Shown piece by piece: positions 61,033-64,000 of a stretch of 64,000 bases of DNA. The notes under the pieces are model-generated. The model was given only the letters and a program-made list of their open reading frames with translations, was not told the origin of the DNA and ran no database searches. Position numbers and translations under genes: made by a program. Each line of letters begins with the position of its first letter. Position 1 is the first letter of the stretch. Source of the stretch: Gracilaria gracilis (taxonomy: Eukaryota > Rhodophyta > Florideophyceae > Gracilariales > Gracilariaceae); NCBI GenBank assembly GCA_030374805.1, contig JARGSG010000209.1, forward strand, positions 1-64,000, in the 5' to 3' direction.

Positions 61033-61823
61033 ATATCCAACAAACTCCAAGCTCCACGTGTTGGATTTGGTGTGCAGCTCATAACGAAGGCATGGGATTG
61101 TTTCCCTCAATTCCTGGGGTTCCTTACCGTGGAGGTCATGGTTCTTCCATTCATCCGAGTCATGTACGACGAAACGAAGATTAACGCGATTGAGACGAGG
61201 GCAGAGGGGTTCTTCTACCGGAATAACGACCATCGCTTGCTACAGAGCAAAGGCAAAACTGTTATTGAAACATGTGAAGCAAAGCCGGGAACGGAAGGAA
61301 AGAACACAAACCGCGCCAGCGGCTACGCACCCAAGGTGTTCAGCCTTGCTCCCTATTGGGGCAGAGCAGTGGCAGAACCCTCCGATGAGGCCGACACGTG
61401 CCGTGCGTAACTCCGGGCAGCCTCTTTCTGACTTACAGACGGAGGTTGGGGGTGGCAATCGGGGTGCCAACAGGATGGATTCCACTGGGTGCGGCGTATC
61501 CCGTAGCAAAAGGGACGAGATAGAAGGTAGCAAAATGAGCCGCACTGCGGAGCACAGACTCGTGAGAGCTGGGAATAATCCCGAGACAAAAAGGGGCAAG
61601 CCTGTACAACAGGGCGAAGTGTAACGAAGCCGTAAGACGGGAAAACAGAAAGAGTGTATGAAACAATGATAAATAAGAGGCCGTAACGACGGATCGGCGC
61701 TTCTTGGTGACGGAGGTGGATACCTTGTCCGGATAAGCGGCGGTATTCCCCGGGAATGGGGCGAAAGACCGTGCGCAAGCGGAACTCAAGCTAGAGCCAA
61801 GGCCTCGTTGAGGTTTACTTCCC

Positions 61824-61859
61824 CGTACAGTGGCGGCAAGTGCCGCCACTTATATACGG
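61824..61859. repeat. Hairpin with adjacent TATA-like sequence
   Basis: AGTGGCGGCA AG TGCCGCCACT (61829-61850) is a perfect 10-bp stem with a 2-base loop. CCGTA upstream and TACGG downstream extend it. TTATATA (61851-61857) follows directly. Confidence 0.75.
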
Positions 61860-62178
61860 CTGACAAATATCACTAAAATATCTAAGTACCAGGCACGCCG
61901 GCCAACACCACCCACGTGTACCTCCGTGGCACACTTGCAACGGCGCATCCGGTAATCGGGCGCGGGCACACACGTGTCGCGCCAATCCTACCCTTTATAG
62001 GCGGATCCCTAATCCGGGCCAAATAGGCAAATAGACTTCATAATAGTAGGAAGTTCAGCCGAAAATAACAACGGATATATGAGTGACATCCCCCTCAGTC
62101 CCTGCCAAGGGCAATTGCTCTACATCTCCCCCTTCTCAGGCTGAAACTTCCGACTCGTTCGGCTTCTCACCTCCCATC

Positions 62179-63714
62179 ATGGGCCTATATAATCCGGACT
62201 CCGGCGGTGAGCCTAACGACCACTCGGACTCCAACAACTTGGCACTCGTACCATACTTGGCACCTTCGACTCTCATCGACACAGCGATGCCTACCAATAA
62301 CAACGACACCTCCGGTAATCCCGGCGCTCTCCCAGGTGGGACTGCGCGAATGACCGCTGCCGGACCGCGGTTCCGGTCGGTACCCTTGCCTCAATCGTCG
62401 GGGGCTTCCGCTTCCGGCGCGGCGTCCGTTGCGACAGCAGCGACTCCGGATCCAGCTCCCGTGTGGGATTGGTTCCATGCTAGCGTGCCGTCAAATACAG
62501 GAGGATGGCCCAGTCTTGGGAGTCTCCGCGTACGCGATCCTCACCGCCATAGCGGCCTGTTTGCACAAGCCCCGTGGTTCAATGCCGAAGCCGTTCGGAA
62601 TGAAGCGTTGATCAACTCCTACGCCATTGACGGTATCCTCCCCGGAGGGCTTCTCGTTAGCGTCGTCCGCTCATGGGACTGGCTCGCCCGTATCACGGTC
62701 CATCCAAATTGTCTCTGGTATACGAGAAGCGAGAGCCTGGCGTTCGCTCGCCGGGAGATTGCCCGCATTGGGTATGCGCGACATTTCCGGGCGCCGAACG
62801 AGCATCCGGTTCCGTCCCATTACGGGTTTGACGTGACCTACTACCGTACGTTCGGCGAGGTTGAGTACGGAGATCGACTGGCTGTTGCCTTCGACGAGAT
62901 TGACCGCTATGCGGATGTCGTCCAGCCCCACCAGGATCTCATCCTATGGGCTCGTCCGATTCTTCGGGCCGAGTTCCGGTACCTCCGCAAGTCTTCGCGG
63001 CGCGAGTTCTTCGAAGGCCTCCGTCACGAGAGGAAGTGGCGATCCCGCTTCGGGGTTCTGGTGCCGTACCAATGTTCGGAGGTTGAGCGAATCGCGGCGC
63101 GTTCCCGTCAAGGGCGATACGTTCCGCTGCCATCGTTGTGGCCTGCGGTCGAGGTCCCTCGAGGGTGCCATGTGGAGCTCCCCCCATGCCTGAGATACGT
63201 CGGGTCGTACTACATGAAGAATCCGCCGCGCGGCCTTTGGAGCATCCTTGCCACCGAATGGACTGTCCGTGTCGCGGCTTTCCTCCTCTGGGAGACGTAT
63301 GATCATTACCGGCTTTGGTTTGTGCCGGAGATGATTCGCCGATCCATTCGGAATTTGGACCTCACCGATGTGCTCGGATCCGTCCGCAACGCGCGGGAAG
63401 TAGTGTCCTTGGTGGAGGTCATCGACGGTGTCGAGTGGGACTCCGTGCCTGCTAGTCAGGTCTCTGAGGGTATCCGTCGGGTTACGGACCGGTCTCCCGG
63501 ACGCGACGTCAACGCTGGCGACTTTGTATACTTCGAACCATGGGAATGGGAGATAGTCACACAGCCGCCGAGGCGCGGGAGCGGCGTCAGGTCGAGCGGA
63601 GCATCCCAGAGGGCCATCCTCGTGGGTTCGTCTTCGTCGAAGACGAGGAGGACGAGAGCCTTGATGAGGCAGGGAGTCCTATGGACCAGGGAGCGGACCA
63701 GCAGATCGACGTGA
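62179..63714 (+). CDS. Unrecognised GC-rich 511-codon ORF, gag-like position
   Basis: First in-frame ATG is 62179. The frame is open upstream to 62083 without an ATG. GC content and codon use (many third-position C/G) are clearly higher than in neighbours, suggesting a different origin. Residues 1-120 are Ser/Ala/Pro-rich, then a globular, Trp/Arg-rich region follows (VRSWDWLARITVHPNCLWYT, SLAFARREIARIGYARHF). No zinc knuckle or enzyme motif was recognised. The last ~60 codons overlap a second ORF in the -1 frame (63540-63989) whose sequence looks more natural there. A retroelement gag/coat is possible but unproven. Confidence 0.45.
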   Translation: MGLYNPDSGGEPNDHSDSNNLALVPYLAPSTLIDTAMPTNNNDTSGNPGALPGGTARMTAAGPRFRSVPLPQSSGASASGAASVATAATPDPAPVWDWFHASVPSNTGGWPSLGSLRVRDPHRHSGLFAQAPWFNAEAVRNEALINSYAIDGILPGGLLVSVVRSWDWLARITVHPNCLWYTRSESLAFARREIARIGYARHFRAPNEHPVPSHYGFDVTYYRTFGEVEYGDRLAVAFDEIDRYADVVQPHQDLILWARPILRAEFRYLRKSSRREFFEGLRHERKWRSRFGVLVPYQCSEVERIAARSRQGRYVPLPSLWPAVEVPRGCHVELPPCLRYVGSYYMKNPPRGLWSILATEWTVRVAAFLLWETYDHYRLWFVPEMIRRSIRNLDLTDVLGSVRNAREVVSLVEVIDGVEWDSVPASQVSEGIRRVTDRSPGRDVNAGDFVYFEPWEWEIVTQPPRRGSGVRSSGASQRAILVGSSSSKTRRTRALMRQGVLWTRERTSRST

Positions 63715-63989
63715 TCGACGTAACCGGAGATGACGGCGGATCCGCTGATGCGGTAGTGCAAAGTACGCCCAACTCGGTTGGCGCGTGGCAGGCCTCCGCG
63801 TTTGCGGGCGGGGCCGGTTCGAGTACTGACCCCCAGGCGATCGTCATCCGCAGTTTCCTTCGCGGCATGGGTGTGTCCGTGTCTGACACGGTGACCGACT
63901 TGGCGCAGCTGCAGGGCCTTGCGGCTCAGTGGTTCGCCCAAGGTCGTGGGTCCGGTCCGGACCGTCCGGCGTGTGATCGAACTCCGTAG
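63540..63989 (+). CDS. Overlapping -1-frame ORF with a classical SUMO-interacting-like motif
   Basis: 149 codons from ATG 63540, overlapping the previous ORF by 175 bases and ending TAG at 63987-63989, eleven bases before the window edge. It is acidic in the middle (FVFVEDEEDESLDEAG) and reads QIDVIDVTGDDGG at 63705-63734, close to the PIAS-type V-I-D-L/V-T plus acidic SUMO-interacting motif. The C-terminal part is helical (TVTDLAQLQGLAAQWF). It could be the continuation of the upstream protein after a -1 shift or indel, or an independent overlapping gene. Confidence 0.45.
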   Translation: MGMGDSHTAAEARERRQVERSIPEGHPRGFVFVEDEEDESLDEAGSPMDQGADQQIDVIDVTGDDGGSADAVVQSTPNSVGAWQASAFAGGAGSSTDPQAIVIRSFLRGMGVSVSDTVTDLAQLQGLAAQWFAQGRGSGPDRPACDRTP

Positions 63990-64000
63990 ATACCAATATC

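Noticed and set aside
61380..61860. Structured-RNA or intron-like feel of the GC/purine-rich stretch
   Set aside because: No recognisable group II domain V, hammerhead core or rRNA helix could be identified beyond the single hairpin at 61824-61859.

Overview
The window reads as eukaryotic nuclear DNA, and almost all of it is mobile-element sequence. There are no bacterial operons, Shine-Dalgarno sites or CRISPR arrays. Coding DNA belongs to Ty3/gypsy retrotransposons, piggyBac, PIF/Harbinger, Mutator-like (MULE) and pogo transposons, plus a few host-like genes. Most genes are intronless or nearly so. A compact, transposon-rich genome such as a red alga would fit, but nothing seen here fixes the species (low confidence).

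Layout. 1-12.4 kb: a minus-strand Ty3/gypsy family (A), one complete 10.2-kb element and a second truncated copy in tandem, sharing a 1.8-kb LTR. 12.9-15.7 kb: a piggyBac-like unit. 15.8-18 kb: unrecognised ORFs. 18.25-18.45 kb: a GC-rich minisatellite. 19.6-25.8 kb: a second MULE-like gene set (accessory ORFs, a transposase with a Zn-binding N-terminus, and an Ulp1-like protein that has lost catalytic residues). 27.6-28.7 kb: an ionotropic-glutamate-receptor-like gene. 29-32.1 kb: an inverted-repeat locus with two copies of a protein whose N-terminus copies the histone H3 tail. 32.3-37.3 kb: a decayed Ty3/gypsy element of family B. 37.4-40.3 kb: a PIF/Harbinger element with TAA target duplications. 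40.34-45.75 kb: a MULE with 117-bp terminal inverted repeats, a 9-bp target duplication and an Ulp1-type protease gene. 46.2-47.8 kb: a dead pogo transposase. 49.6-50.4 kb: a ketopantoate-reductase-like pseudogene. 50.6-58.2 kb: a ParB-like-domain gene, now a pseudogene, split by a 3.8-kb LTR element (D). 58.5-59.6 kb: palindromic fold-back elements and tandem units. 60-64 kb: unrecognised ORFs, ending in a GC-rich two-ORF unit that resembles a gag.

Two themes stand out. First, the H element encodes MARTKQ... from its first in-frame ATG. It matches 20 of the first 28 mature H3 residues but has Ile at K9, Gln at K14 and Asp at K18, and its C-terminus carries a basic tract and a SUMO-interacting-like motif. 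Second, SUMO-interacting-like motifs recur in six otherwise unrelated proteins (family A gag, the 21-kb ORF, both H copies, the ParB-like gene and the 63.7-kb ORF), in a window that also holds two Ulp1-type proteins. Together these suggest mobile elements that engage host chromatin and SUMO pathways, which is an inference.

Many ORFs are interrupted by in-frame stops rather than indels. Boundaries marked approximate were read by eye.
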